Part shown: positions 28,705 to 37,019 of the stretch, piece by piece
Layout of the letters: each line of letters opens with the position of its first letter
Position numbering within the stretch: position 1 is the stretch's first letter
Source: Flavobacterium crocinum
GTDB lineage: Bacteria > Bacteroidota > Bacteroidia > Flavobacteriales > Flavobacteriaceae
Assembly (NCBI RefSeq): GCF_003122385.1
Contig: NZ_CP029255.1
Coordinates: forward strand, 2,666,001 to 2,730,000
Length of the DNA: 64,000 nt
Direction of reading: 5' to 3'
Program-made: the position numbers and the translations under genes
The notes under the pieces: model-generated
The model's database searches: none
What the model was told of the DNA's origin: nothing
Seen by the model: the letters and a program-made list of their open reading frames with translations, nothing else

Positions 28705-29385
28705 CTATTTGTCTTCCAATAAATCCGGACGTCTGTTTTTTGTATGTTCATACGCCATGTCTTCGCGCCATTTGTCAATTTTTGCTGCATGTCCGCTGGT
28801 TAAGACTTCAGGAACTTTCCATCCTTTATAATCGGCAGGTCTTGTGTAGATTGGTCCTGAAAGCATATTGTCCTGAAAACTATCTGTCAAAGCTGAGGTT
28901 TCATCACTTAAAACTCCAGGAATCAAACGGATTAATGCATCTGATAATACAATTGCTCCTAATTCTCCTCCAGATAAAACATAATCGCCAATCGAAATTT
29001 CCTTAGTAATAAAATGATCTCTGACTCTTTGGTCAACACCTTTATAATGTCCGCATAAAATGATAATATTTTCATACATCGACATTTTATTGGCCATTTT
29101 TTGATTCAGCGTTTCACCATCAGGTGACATGTAAATTATTTCGTCGTATTCTCTTTGACTTTTCAAATGTGTAATACAGTCATCAATAGGCTGAATTGTC
29201 ATTACCATTCCGGCTCCACCGCCAAAAGGGTAATCATCAACGCTTTTTTGACGATTAGTACTGTAATCACGAAGGTTGTGAAAATGAACTTCAACAAGGC
29301 CTTTGTCAATAGCACGTTTCATGATTGAGGCCTCAAAAGGGCTTTTTAATAATTCAGGTAAAAGGGTAATAATGTCGATTCGCAT
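28705..29385 (-). CDS. trmD: tRNA (guanine(37)-N1)-methyltransferase
   Basis: TrmD methylates G37 next to the anticodon, preventing +1 frameshifts. The 226-residue protein has the SPOUT trefoil-knot motifs: [12 protein letters not shown] at the N-terminus, [27 protein letters not shown] and [19 protein letters not shown], and the C-terminal DNA-binding-like domain ending RPDLLEDK. Upstream of rplS; rimM and rpsP are not in the vicinity. A -7 box lies 26 bases upstream. Confidence 0.97.
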   Translation of the reverse strand: MRIDIITLLPELLKSPFEASIMKRAIDKGLVEVHFHNLRDYSTNRQKSVDDYPFGGGAGMVMTIQPIDDCITHLKSQREYDEIIYMSPDGETLNQKMANKMSMYENIIILCGHYKGVDQRVRDHFITKEISIGDYVLSGGELGAIVLSDALIRLIPGVLSDETSALTDSFQDNMLSGPIYTRPADYKGWKVPEVLTSGHAAKIDKWREDMAYEHTKNRRPDLLEDK

Positions 29386-29411
29386 TTTCGATTCAATAGT
29401 TTTCTTGTTGG

Positions 29412-29419
29412 CAAAGATA
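29412..29419 (-). promoter_or_regulatory. Candidate -7 box of trmD
   Basis: The minus strand reads TATCTTTG, 26 bases upstream of the ATG at 29385. Confidence 0.5.
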
Positions 29420-29629
29420 CAAAGTTAATTTTTGTCAATTTTCAAAGATTTATAACTCGCTTTCTATCAGTAGAATATAAGATTATACATCTTGATGTGT
29501 ATTTCGTCGTATAAATTGTGCACTTTATCGGATTTAATATTATAATAAACTTTAACTATGTTTATTTTATAAAATAGTATTAAATTTATAAGAATTTACC
29601 ACTAAAACCAAAAACTACCAGATTTGCTT

Positions 29630-29992
29630 ATGAAAAAAAAATTACTCTTACTTGTTGTTGCTTTTGTGCAGATTTCATGCTCCAACAGCAATAAAACCAA
29701 TGAGAAATGGCTTGGAGAGACCAAGCAGAAACTGATAAAGAGCTGGGGACCACCGGTAAGAATACTTCATGATGATCAGGACAATGAGATCCTTCTTTAT
29801 GCAGATCAGGTTTTTACTAAGGATCATAACGATGATTCAGGAATTGCGGGTCCGTCTTATTGGAAATACGATTATATGTATGTAAATAAAGAAGGAAAAA
29901 TTTATTTATGGCATAATGAAAAACAAAAATTTCCGCCACAGTCGGTTGACTCAAGGAATTTAGCAGGTGTGAATTCTAAAACGGGCAGATAA
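29630..29992 (+). CDS. Small lipoprotein, unknown function
   Basis: A 120-residue lipoprotein: signal MKKKLLLLVVAFVQISC with the lipid-anchored Cys at residue 17. The frame can be opened by a TTG at 29624, but the ATG at 29630 gives the normal signal peptide. The mature part has WLGETKQKLIKSWGPP, reminiscent of short SmpA/OmlA-like modules (a Trp-Gly-Pro-Pro turn after a helix), and a Tyr-rich middle (WKYDYMYVNKEGKIYLW). Function not recognised. A hairpin terminator follows. Confidence 0.7.
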   Translation: MKKKLLLLVVAFVQISCSNSNKTNEKWLGETKQKLIKSWGPPVRILHDDQDNEILLYADQVFTKDHNDDSGIAGPSYWKYDYMYVNKEGKIYLWHNEKQKFPPQSVDSRNLAGVNSKTGR

Positions 29993-30031
29993 AAGTGGTT
30001 TATATTTTGTTTGAGAATTACATTAACAAAT

Positions 30032-30070
30032 AAATAGTATTTTTAAAGTATCGCTTTAGAAATACTATTT
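30032..30070 (+). terminator. Hairpin after small lipoprotein gene
   Basis: AAATAGTATTT and AAATACTATTT are exact complements, and TAAAG/CTTTA extends the stem; a T-rich stretch follows. Confidence 0.65.
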
Positions 30071-30083
30071 ATATTTTATACCA

Positions 30084-30620
30084 ATGCCTTTACCAAAAAT
30101 AAAGATACTCGCTATAACAGGCAGTACAAGAAATAATTCAAGTAATTTTAGAATTCTGAACTATATTTCGAATCATTTAAATAATGAATTTAATGTAGAA
30201 ATTTTTGAGAATTTAGCAGAGTTACCACATTTTAATCCGGATTTGGATACCGAAAATCCTCCACAGGCAATAATTTCATTCAGAAATAAAATCGAACAAT
30301 CAGATGGTGTTTTGATTTGTACGCCCGAATATGTGTTTAGTCTTCCGGGAAGTCTTAAAAATGCATTGGAATGGTGCGTTTCTACAACTATTTTTTCCAA
30401 TAAAGAGGTCGGTTTGATAACAGCTTCGGCTTCAGGCGAAATGGCGCATGAACAGCTTTTATTGATTATGAAAACTTTAGAAGCTAAATTTGATGACAAT
30501 ACGCAGCTTTTAATTCAGGGAGTTCGCGGAAAGATTAATGCCGAAGGAGAAATAATAGAAGAAGAGACAAAAGAAGCACTTCAGAACTTTATAAAAAATT
30601 TCGAGAATCATTTTTTATGA
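30084..30620 (+). CDS. NADPH-dependent FMN reductase family protein
   Basis: A 178-residue flavodoxin-like oxidoreductase. ILAITGSTRNNSSNFRIL binds the FMN phosphate, ICTPEYVFSLPGSLKNALEW is the family's PEY motif, and the Rossmann-like core ends near 165. It would reduce quinones, azo compounds or free FMN in the cytoplasm. It leads a run of four same-strand genes with short gaps (31, 14, 2 bases). Confidence 0.88.
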   Translation: MPLPKIKILAITGSTRNNSSNFRILNYISNHLNNEFNVEIFENLAELPHFNPDLDTENPPQAIISFRNKIEQSDGVLICTPEYVFSLPGSLKNALEWCVSTTIFSNKEVGLITASASGEMAHEQLLLIMKTLEAKFDDNTQLLIQGVRGKINAEGEIIEEETKEALQNFIKNFENHFL

Positions 30621-30651
30621 TAAATTTACTTTCTGAAACTTATCTAACCAC

Positions 30652-31524
30652 ATGATTACAAGAAGAAATTTTATAGTAACCACAGGTCTTGCCACGACAG
30701 CAGTTTTAGCCCGGCCATCATTAGCATTTTCTATGAATAAAAAAGAAATAGGACTTCAATTGTACACGCTTCGTGAAGAACTTCCAAAAGATGTAAAAGC
30801 AACTTTAGAGAAAGTAGCCAGGTCAGGATACACAACTGTTGAAACATATGGTTTTTCAACGAAAGATCAATTTTGGGGATTGACTCCAAAAGAATTGAAA
30901 AAGATTCTGGAGGATAATAATCTGAAAGCAGTTAGCGGACATTATAATCTTGGAAGTTTTTTATACGATGGAAATACCACAGAACTGATTGCTTCGATTG
31001 AGGCAGCGAAAACTTTAAAAAGTGAGTTTTTGACCATTCCATGGGTAGATGAACCATTTAGAAGAAATATAGAAGATTATAAAAAGATTGCCGCCCGTGT
31101 AAATGAAGCAGCGTTGATGTGTAAAAAAGCGGGTTTGAAACTGGCTTATCATAACCATGATTTTGAGTTTCAAAAACATGACGGGATTACTGGCTATGAG
31201 ATCTTGCTAAAAGAAACTGATAAAGATTTGGTTTATTTTGAATTGGATTTATATTGGGTCATTCATTCCGGAAATGATCCTTTAAAATTGTTTAAAGAAA
31301 ATCCCCGACGTTTTAAAATGTGGCACGTGAAGGATAAAGATAAAAACAATAATGATTTAAATACGGAAGTAGGTTCCGGAACAATCGATTTTAAGCCTTT
31401 ATTTGCAGCAGCAAAACAATCCGGAATGGTTCATTTTTTTGTAGAGCAGGAAAATAATTTTGCGAGGGATTCTTTTGATTCGATTAAAGAAAGTTGTGAT
31501 TTTATTTCTAAAAATATACTCTAA
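30652..31524 (+). CDS. Tat-exported sugar phosphate isomerase/epimerase-like protein
   Basis: A 290-residue xylose-isomerase-like TIM barrel (AP endonuclease 2 fold). The N-terminus has a twin-arginine motif (MITRRNFIVTTG) and hydrophobic stretch to about residue 26, predicting export by Tat. Barrel residues that bind metal and substrate are visible: IGLQLYTLREE, ETYGF, GHYNLG, AYHNHDFEF, YFELDLYW, MWHVKDKD and FVEQEN. Substrate unknown; in Bacteroidota such proteins often act on sugars outside the cytoplasm. Confidence 0.85.
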   Translation: MITRRNFIVTTGLATTAVLARPSLAFSMNKKEIGLQLYTLREELPKDVKATLEKVARSGYTTVETYGFSTKDQFWGLTPKELKKILEDNNLKAVSGHYNLGSFLYDGNTTELIASIEAAKTLKSEFLTIPWVDEPFRRNIEDYKKIAARVNEAALMCKKAGLKLAYHNHDFEFQKHDGITGYEILLKETDKDLVYFELDLYWVIHSGNDPLKLFKENPRRFKMWHVKDKDKNNNDLNTEVGSGTIDFKPLFAAAKQSGMVHFFVEQENNFARDSFDSIKESCDFISKNIL

Positions 31525-31538
31525 TTTTATTTCAATCT

Positions 31539-32450
31539 ATGAAGAAAATTCTTTTGGTGTTTCTTGTGATTTTTTGTTCTTGTCAATCTGAGAAAAAAGA
31601 AAAAACAAATTCAAAAATACAATTAGCTTCGCAGTCAATATTACCGCCGGAACCTTATTTTACAGATATTAAAGTTAATGATGTAAAGCTTGGAAAACCT
31701 GCTTATGGCGATTGGTTGTTTTCTCATAAAGAAAAAGGACAAAGTTTTGAACAATTTGTTCGTACCAAACATGTTGTTCCAACCGAAGAAGAGAATATTA
31801 TCTATTTGAAACCAATTGGAAAATTTGATTCGTCACAGTTAAAACAGATTGAATTGGTTCGGCAGTATTTGCAAATATTTTTTCAGCTTGAAACTAAAGT
31901 TTTGGAAAATGCTTCCAATGATATTATTCCCAATAAAGCCAGACGGATTGGCGATGTTGGACAGGAACAGTTTTTAGCAGGATATATTTTGACTGATGTT
32001 TTGAAGGAGGAAAGTCCTGATAAAAGAATTGCATTAATGGCAGTAACTGAAAAGGATTTGTATCCAAAACCAGAATGGAATTATGTTTTTGGTCTGGCAT
32101 CTTATAGTGAGAAAATAGCAGTGAGTTCGATGTACAGAATGCAAAAAGAAGCAGATTTTAATTTGTGCTTAGAACGATTACTGAAAATTTGCTCGCATGA
32201 AATAGGTCATATGTTTGGTTTGCATCATTGTATCGTAGCAAATTGTGTTATGAATGGAACCAATAGTATGACAGAAACAGATTCTAACTCAATAAGATTG
32301 TGTTCGCTTTGCCAAAGAAAACTAAATTCGGGAATTGAATACGATAATAGTAAAAGGTTAAAAGAATTAGAAAAATACTTTAAAGAGAATCATTTGACTG
32401 ATGGGTTAGCTTTGATGCAAAAAGATCTTGAAAAAATTAAAAACAAATAA
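31539..32450 (+). CDS. Archaemetzincin-type metalloprotease lipoprotein
   Basis: A 303-residue lipoprotein (signal ending FCSC, Cys13 or Cys15) with the archaemetzincin (peptidase M54) motif. His220, Glu221, His224 and His230 form HEIGHMFGLHHC; Cys231, Cys236, Cys255 and Cys258 form the second, structural zinc site, and Met238 is the Met-turn. The spacing is HExxHxxGxxHCx4CxM followed by 16 residues and CxxC, close to the family consensus. Export as a lipoprotein is unusual for archaemetzincins, many of which are cytoplasmic. It follows the isomerase-like gene by 14 bases. Confidence 0.85.
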   Translation: MKKILLVFLVIFCSCQSEKKEKTNSKIQLASQSILPPEPYFTDIKVNDVKLGKPAYGDWLFSHKEKGQSFEQFVRTKHVVPTEEENIIYLKPIGKFDSSQLKQIELVRQYLQIFFQLETKVLENASNDIIPNKARRIGDVGQEQFLAGYILTDVLKEESPDKRIALMAVTEKDLYPKPEWNYVFGLASYSEKIAVSSMYRMQKEADFNLCLERLLKICSHEIGHMFGLHHCIVANCVMNGTNSMTETDSNSIRLCSLCQRKLNSGIEYDNSKRLKELEKYFKENHLTDGLALMQKDLEKIKNK

Positions 32451-32452
32451 AA

Positions 32453-32794
32453 ATGAAAACTAGCAAAGAATTTATAAAAGGAGATGAAATAGAGTGGGAA
32501 GTAGTAGGTAATGGAATAAAACGTAAAATTCTGGCTTTTGATGATCGCGTAATGATTGTAAATGTTCATTTTGAAAAAGGAGGAATAGGAACTCTGCATG
32601 AACATCATCATTCTCAGGCGACATACATTGCAAGCGGGGTTTTTGATGTTACAATTAACGGAGTTACGCAAACTCTAAAAGAAGGCGATAGTTTTTATAT
32701 CCCGCCTCACGCGATTCATGGAGTTGTCTGTCTGGAAACGGGAATGCTGACAGATGTTTTTAGTCCGGCAAGAGAAGATTTTTTGAATTACTAA
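32453..32794 (+). CDS. Cupin-domain protein
   Basis: A 113-residue single-domain cupin. The metal-binding motif 1 is GTLHEHHHSQATYIASGVFDV and motif 2 is GDSFYIPPHAIHGV. It starts 2 bases after the archaemetzincin stop, so it is translationally coupled. Possible roles are ligand binding or a small dioxygenase or isomerase activity; none can be chosen from sequence. Confidence 0.85.
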   Translation: MKTSKEFIKGDEIEWEVVGNGIKRKILAFDDRVMIVNVHFEKGGIGTLHEHHHSQATYIASGVFDVTINGVTQTLKEGDSFYIPPHAIHGVVCLETGMLTDVFSPAREDFLNY

Positions 32795-32832
32795 ACGATT
32801 CAGAATCAATTAAAATTTGATGTCGAAATTCT

Positions 32833-32892
32833 GATCTAATCTTAAAATTAAAAATTTTATAACTTTTTTAAAGTTTCAATTAAGATTAGATC
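32833..32892. promoter_or_regulatory. 13-bp inverted repeat before MFS gene (possible operator)
   Basis: GATCTAATCTTAA (32833-32845) and its exact complement TTAAGATTAGATC (32880-32892) with a 34-base spacer. The right arm ends 2 bases before the -7 box of the transporter gene. Confidence 0.55.
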
Positions 32893-32894
32893 GG

Positions 32895-32902
32895 TATTTT
32901 TG
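32895..32902 (+). promoter_or_regulatory. Candidate -7 box of MFS gene
   Basis: TATTTTTG lies only 4 bases before the ATG at 32907, so transcription would begin at or next to the start codon (leaderless mRNA). Confidence 0.45.
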
Positions 32903-32906
32903 CAGC

Positions 32907-34091
32907 ATGAATTTATCCAAAACAAATGTACTTTTTATGGCAGTTTGCACTGGACTTATAGTTGCAAATCTTTATTACTGCCAGCCTTTGATTGTTTTAA
33001 TCGCTAACGAATTTAAAATTCCTGAAGCCAATGCCGGAACGATAACCTATCTTACTCAGGCAGGTTATGCAATTGGATTGTTTTTTATGGTGCCGCTTGG
33101 TGATAAAATCGAAAGAAAAAGGCAAATTTTAATGACTACTTTTGCAACAGTAATTGCTTTACTGATTGCGGCAACAGCCAAAAGTTTTCTGGTTTTACAG
33201 ATTGCTTCATTGTTAATCGGAATTACTTCTATTGTGCCGCAGCTTATCTTGCCTTTGGCAGCCTCTATGAGTGCACCTGAGCAGCGAGGAAAAGTGGTCG
33301 GAACCATTATGAGCGGATTATTGGTTGGAATTTTGCTTTCGCGAACGTTAAGCGGATTTATTGGTCAGGTTTTAGGCTGGAGATCCATGTTTTATATTGC
33401 TGCAGGAATCTGTCTTCTGATCTTTTTTGTGATTCAGAGTAAATTCCCGGTTAATAAACCACAGTTTCAGGGAACTTATGGACAGTTAATCAGATCCTTA
33501 TTTACGCTTATTAAAACACAGCCGGTTTTAAGAGAAGCAACGGCAATCAATGTTTTCAGTTTTGCTCAGTTTGGCGCTTTCTGGACTACAATGGTTTTAT
33601 TGCTTTCCGGAGAACCGTTTAACTTTAATAGTGCTACAATCGGTTTATTTGGAATTGTGGGGGCTTCCGGAGCTTTGGCTGCACCTTTAGTTGGAAAACT
33701 TGGAGATAAAGGGAATTCCAGAATTGCAGTAGGTTATGGAATTTTATTAGTTTTAATAAGCTTTCTGATTTTTTACTTTTCAATCGAAAGTGTAATCGGA
33801 ATCGCAATTGGAATTGTATTTATAGATATTGGTATTCAGGGCGTTCACATTTCTAATCAGACACGTGTTTATTCTTTATTGCCCGAAGCCAGAAACAGAC
33901 TAAATACAGTATTTATGTCACTTACCTTTTTAGGAACCGCGGCAGGATCTGCATACGGATTATTATTATGGAAATTAGGTGGATGGCACGCTGTAACAAT
34001 TGGCTGTATGGTCTTATCTTTAGTATCATTAACGGTTTACGGACTTACTTATAAATCAAAATCTAAAAGAGAGAAAGCACAAATTGATTAA
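32907..34091 (+). CDS. MFS transporter
   Basis: A 394-residue major facilitator with 12 predicted membrane helices. Family motifs: LYYCQPLIVLIANEF in helix 1, the loop 2-3 motif GDKIERKRQIL, and the cytoplasmic repeat GKLGDKGNSR between helices 7-8 or 8-9. The overall pattern suits a proton-driven exporter of the AraJ/YgaY-like group. Substrate unknown. The 13-bp inverted repeat in front of the promoter suggests regulation by a dedicated factor. It is followed 42 bases later by the PPIase gene, which has its own promoter. Confidence 0.88.
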   Translation: MNLSKTNVLFMAVCTGLIVANLYYCQPLIVLIANEFKIPEANAGTITYLTQAGYAIGLFFMVPLGDKIERKRQILMTTFATVIALLIAATAKSFLVLQIASLLIGITSIVPQLILPLAASMSAPEQRGKVVGTIMSGLLVGILLSRTLSGFIGQVLGWRSMFYIAAGICLLIFFVIQSKFPVNKPQFQGTYGQLIRSLFTLIKTQPVLREATAINVFSFAQFGAFWTTMVLLLSGEPFNFNSATIGLFGIVGASGALAAPLVGKLGDKGNSRIAVGYGILLVLISFLIFYFSIESVIGIAIGIVFIDIGIQGVHISNQTRVYSLLPEARNRLNTVFMSLTFLGTAAGSAYGLLLWKLGGWHAVTIGCMVLSLVSLTVYGLTYKSKSKREKAQID

Positions 34092-34102
34092 GAAATTAAT
34101 TG

Positions 34103-34110
34103 TAAATTTG
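34103..34110 (+). promoter_or_regulatory. Candidate -7 box of dual PPIase
   Basis: TAAATTTG (TAnnTTTG) 23 bases upstream of the ATG at 34134. Confidence 0.5.
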
Positions 34111-34133
34111 CGTTCAATTAAAAAATAACAACA

Positions 34134-35066
34134 ATGGAAAACGGAATATACGCTAAATTCAACACTAGCAAAGGTTCGATTTTAGTTAAACTAACACACG
34201 ATTTAACACCTGGAACTGTAGGGAACTTTGTGGCTCTTGCAGAAGGAAATATGGAAAATAAAGTAAAACCTCAAGGACAAAAATTCTATGATGGTTTAAA
34301 CTTCCACAGAGTTATCGCTGATTTTATGATTCAGGGTGGATGTCCTAAAGGAACTGGAACAGGAGATCCAGGATATAAATTTGATGACGAGTTTGTGTCA
34401 AGCTTAAAACACGATCGTCCGGGAGTTTTATCTATGGCAAATTCTGGTCCTGGAACTAACGGATCTCAATTCTTCATCACTCACGTACCAACTCCTTGGT
34501 TAGACGGAAAGCACACTGTTTTTGGACACGTTGTTGAAGGACAGGATGTTGTTGATGCTGTTGCTCAGGGTGATGCATTAGAATCTGTAGAAATTATCAG
34601 AGTAGGAGAAGAAGCTCAAAAATGGAATGCAATCGAAGCTTTCATTTCTTTAAAAGGTGCTAGAATGAAAAGAGAGGCAGCTTTAAAAGCAGAATCTGAA
34701 GCAAAAATGGAACAATTAGCTGCTGGTTTTGATAAAACGGAAAGCGGTTTACGTTATAAAATGATTCAAAAAGGGGAAGGTAAAAGAGCTGAAGCTGGTA
34801 AAACGGTTTCTGTTCACTACGAAGGGTCTTTAGAAAACGGAAAAGTTTTTGATTCTTCTTACCCACGTAAAAAACCAATCGAATTCAAATTAGGAATTGG
34901 ACAAGTTATTGAAGGCTGGGACGAAGGTATTGCTTTATTACAAGTTGGAGACAAAGCTCGTTTTGTAATTCCTTCTGATTTAGCTTATGGACCATCTGGT
35001 GCAGGTGGAGTTATTCCTCCGCATGCAACTTTGATTTTTGACGTTGAATTAATGGACGTAAAATAA
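34134..35066 (+). CDS. Cyclophilin-FKBP dual-domain peptidyl-prolyl isomerase
   Basis: A 310-residue fusion of two unrelated prolyl-isomerase folds. Residues about 5-160 are a cyclophilin ([56 protein letters not shown]). Residues about 215-310 are an FKBP domain ([59 protein letters not shown]). A charged alpha-helical linker (about 170-205) joins them. No signal peptide, so it is cytoplasmic. Dual-family immunophilins of this cyclophilin-first order have been described from Flavobacterium. A strong terminator follows. Confidence 0.95.
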   Translation: MENGIYAKFNTSKGSILVKLTHDLTPGTVGNFVALAEGNMENKVKPQGQKFYDGLNFHRVIADFMIQGGCPKGTGTGDPGYKFDDEFVSSLKHDRPGVLSMANSGPGTNGSQFFITHVPTPWLDGKHTVFGHVVEGQDVVDAVAQGDALESVEIIRVGEEAQKWNAIEAFISLKGARMKREAALKAESEAKMEQLAAGFDKTESGLRYKMIQKGEGKRAEAGKTVSVHYEGSLENGKVFDSSYPRKKPIEFKLGIGQVIEGWDEGIALLQVGDKARFVIPSDLAYGPSGAGGVIPPHATLIFDVELMDVK

Positions 35067-35100
35067 GAATTTAGAAGCAATTTAGTATTGTTTTAAATAG

Positions 35101-35135
35101 CAATCCCATATACCACGGTATATGGGATTTTTTTA
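35101..35135 (+). terminator. Terminator of dual PPIase gene
   Basis: AATCCCATATACC and GGTATATGGGATT form a 13-bp stem followed by a T run. Confidence 0.9.
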
Positions 35136-35158
35136 TATTTATAAAAAAAACAAAGCTG

Positions 35159-35458
35159 ATGAAAAATATTTTAATCCTTGCAGGGCTTGCATTATTTATG
35201 GTTGCCTGTGGTTCTCAAAAAACGGCTGCTGTTGCTTCAACGCCTGCTGAACCTTCTAAAACAGTTGCATTGACACCTGAATTAGAAGCCGGTAAAAGCA
35301 TGTACGAGAACAATTGTGCAAAATGCCACAAATTGTACGATCCTAAAAAATTTACAAAAGAAGAATGGAGTCCAATTTTGGTGAGAATGGGTAAGAAAGC
35401 CAAGCTAGACGAAACTCAATTAGCGTCGGTTACAGATTACATTCATTCGCAATTATAG
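35159..35458 (+). CDS. Small c-type cytochrome lipoprotein
   Basis: A 99-residue protein with a lipoprotein signal (LFMVACG, Cys17) and one haem c site, CAKCH, at about residues 53-57 following LEAGKSMYENN. The Met in PILVRMGKKA is the likely sixth ligand. It would be a small electron carrier tethered on the periplasmic side. It is a single gene between two terminators. Confidence 0.85.
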   Translation: MKNILILAGLALFMVACGSQKTAAVASTPAEPSKTVALTPELEAGKSMYENNCAKCHKLYDPKKFTKEEWSPILVRMGKKAKLDETQLASVTDYIHSQL

Positions 35459-35478
35459 TTTGTAATTTTGAAAAGCAT

Positions 35479-35509
35479 AAAAAAAACTGTTCGATTGAAC
35501 AGTTTTTTT
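35479..35509 (+). terminator. Terminator of cytochrome gene
   Basis: AAAAAACTGTTC and GAACAGTTTTTT form a hairpin with a GATT-like loop; works in both directions. Confidence 0.85.
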
Positions 35510-35527
35510 ATTTTCAGATAGATATAA

Positions 35528-35558
35528 AAAAAACACCGTCACAGAATGAGGTGTTTAA
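35528..35558 (-). terminator. Terminator of GreA/Rnk-like gene
   Basis: AAACACC and GGTGTTT pair around a 12-base loop; the minus strand continues into a T run. It lies just past the stop at 35563. Confidence 0.6.
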
Positions 35559-35562
35559 AAAG

Positions 35563-35958
35563 TTAAGAATGCGAAACAGCCGAATTGTCTACAGCTACTA
35601 CTTTTAATGTTTTAATACCAGCCGGCAGTTCCCAATCTACTTCGTCATTTTCTTTAAAACCAATAATAGCTACACTTAACGGCGCCAGAATTGATATTTT
35701 AGATTGTTTTACATCTGCAGCAGATGGTAAAACGATTTGAATTTTCATTTGTTTTTTTGCTTTCACATCCTCAATTGTTACTATAGAATTGATTCGGATT
35801 ACAGAACTGTCCAGTTCGCTTTCTTTGCTAATAACAGCACGATCCAATTCTTGCGAAAGCTGATTAGCTTCTTTAGTATTTGTTGAGTTTTTGCTTTTTA
35901 AAATCAATTCTCTTAAAAATTGATAATCTGATTTACAGAAAGTGGGTGTTGGTTTCAT
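35563..35958 (-). CDS. GreA/GreB C-terminal-domain (Rnk-like) protein
   Basis: A 131-residue member of the GreA/GreB/Rnk family. It has a short helical N-terminus (about 1-50, LRELILKSKNSTNTKEANQLSQELDRA) instead of the long coiled coil of GreA, and the FKBP-like C-terminal domain (VVRINSIVTIEDV..., IQIVLPSAADVKQSKISILAPLSVAIIGFKENDEVDWELPAG). The size is that of Rnk (about 136), which binds RNA polymerase without cleavage activity. No promoter box sits close upstream; see the candidate at 36303. Confidence 0.85.
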   Translation of the reverse strand: MKPTPTFCKSDYQFLRELILKSKNSTNTKEANQLSQELDRAVISKESELDSSVIRINSIVTIEDVKAKKQMKIQIVLPSAADVKQSKISILAPLSVAIIGFKENDEVDWELPAGIKTLKVVAVDNSAVSHS

Positions 35959-36179
35959 ATCTACATTGAATTTATTGTTATACTATCTGAGTAATTTTTC
36001 TTCTTTTGGATTTATAAAAAAAATGCATTCTGGTCTTTAAAAAAGACAATAATCGAAAATGTTTAAACTGGAAAAAACAAAAAAATATCTGATCAAAAAC
36101 TGATTTTGTCAAATAAAGAAATGTTTAAGCTTGATATAAATCCTCCGTCAAAAAGAAGAAAACTGAAGTAGACGGAGGC

Positions 36180-36281
36180 CTAATTAATAAAGGCCTTATT
36201 ATGTGAAATAATTACAGCAGCAAGCGGCTTTGCAAAGCAAAACGACTTTTCAGAGGCTGTAAATGGCATTTTATTTCCCAT
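36180..36281 (-). CDS. Possible 33-residue small protein
   Basis: ATG at 36281 to TAG at 36180, encoding MGNKMPFTASEKSF and onward to NKAFIN, 33 residues. It begins about 22 bases after the -7 box at 36303, the distance seen for confident genes here, but its leader lacks the A-rich stretch and no family is recognised. It may be a leader peptide, a small RNA read as coding, or chance. Confidence 0.25.
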   Translation of the reverse strand: MGNKMPFTASEKSFCFAKPLAAVIISHNKAFIN

Positions 36282-36302
36282 AAGGATGATTAAATTGATT
36301 TG

Positions 36303-36310
36303 CAAAGATA
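36303..36310 (-). promoter_or_regulatory. Candidate -7 box of unassigned transcript
   Basis: The minus strand reads TATCTTTG (TAnnTTTG); the transcript would cover the small frame and hairpins and could continue into the GreA/Rnk-like gene. Confidence 0.4.
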
Positions 36311-36338
36311 GTTAATCTTTTTGAATTTAGTGCGTAAT

Positions 36339-36893
36339 TTACTTCCATTTTATGCCGCAACCCAAACTTGGTTTTTGTGGTTCCTTTAAACTTCTGTTGT
36401 AAATTAAGGCATCAATTGCTCCTCTAAGATCGCTTCCGCTAAGCGGAATTCCGTTACCAGGTCTTGAGTCGTCCAATTGTCCACGATAAAATAATTTATC
36501 TTGATTATCAAATAAATAAAAATCCGGAGTACAAGCTGCCTGATAAGCTTTTGCTGTTTCCTGGCTTTCATCGTACAGATATGGGAAATCGATTCTGTTT
36601 TCCAATGCAAATTCCGTCATTAATTCCGGAGAATCCTGTGGATATTTTACAACATCGTTACTCGAAATAGAAATTACGCCAATTCCCATAACCCGATAAT
36701 CATTGGCAATCATGACAACTTCCTGTATAACATGATGTACAAACGGACAATGATTGCAGATGAACATAACCAAAGTTCCTTTAGATCCTTTTAAATCTTC
36801 AAATGAGAAAGTATCGTTGGAATTGGTGTCTTTTAAATAAAAATCGGGTGCAATTGTGCCTAAAGGAAGCATTGTCGATTCTGTACGTGCCAT
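36339..36893 (-). CDS. Thioredoxin-fold redoxin (AhpC/TSA-like)
   Basis: A 184-residue thioredoxin-fold protein with PLGTIAPDFYLKDTNS and the redox site MFICNHCPFVHHV, a CxxC. Such proteins may reduce disulfides or act as peroxiredoxin-like reductants; FYRGQLDDSRPG is a conserved segment of this thioredoxin family. The frame is open to an ATG at 36950, but a -7 box lies at 36914-36921 within that extension, so the start at 36893 (MARTEST) is preferred. Cytoplasmic, no signal peptide. Confidence 0.85.
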   Translation of the reverse strand: MARTESTMLPLGTIAPDFYLKDTNSNDTFSFEDLKGSKGTLVMFICNHCPFVHHVIQEVVMIANDYRVMGIGVISISSNDVVKYPQDSPELMTEFALENRIDFPYLYDESQETAKAYQAACTPDFYLFDNQDKLFYRGQLDDSRPGNGIPLSGSDLRGAIDALIYNRSLKEPQKPSLGCGIKWK

Positions 36894-36913
36894 TTTACTA
36901 GAAATTTGATTTT

Positions 36914-36921
36914 CAAAAATA
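36914..36921 (-). promoter_or_regulatory. Candidate -7 box of redoxin gene
   Basis: The minus strand reads TATTTTTG, 20 bases upstream of the ATG at 36893; it decides the start. Confidence 0.5.
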
Positions 36922-36954
36922 GCTTTAAAAATCTGTAAATAAAAGCGCACAAGA

Positions 36955-37005
36955 ATAAAAAATATCCAAAGAAGCAGTTAGCTTTTTGGGCTTGCTCTTT
37001 GGATA
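36955..37005 (-). terminator. Terminator of haloperoxidase-like hydrolase gene
   Basis: TATCCAAAGA (36963-36972) and TCTTTGGATA (36996-37005) pair exactly; the minus strand runs on into TTTTTTAT. Confidence 0.8.
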
Positions 37006-37019
37006 CTTTTCTTTATTTT

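Larger units (their letters stand above)
35959..36338. other. Gap with structured sequence and small open frame
   Basis: A 380-base gap. It contains a minus-strand -7 box (36303-36310), a 33-codon frame (36180-36281), overlapping hairpins CCTCCGTC/GACGGAGG (36143-36178) and AGGCCT-type arms (36175-36195), and otherwise AT-rich sequence. Confidence 0.55.
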
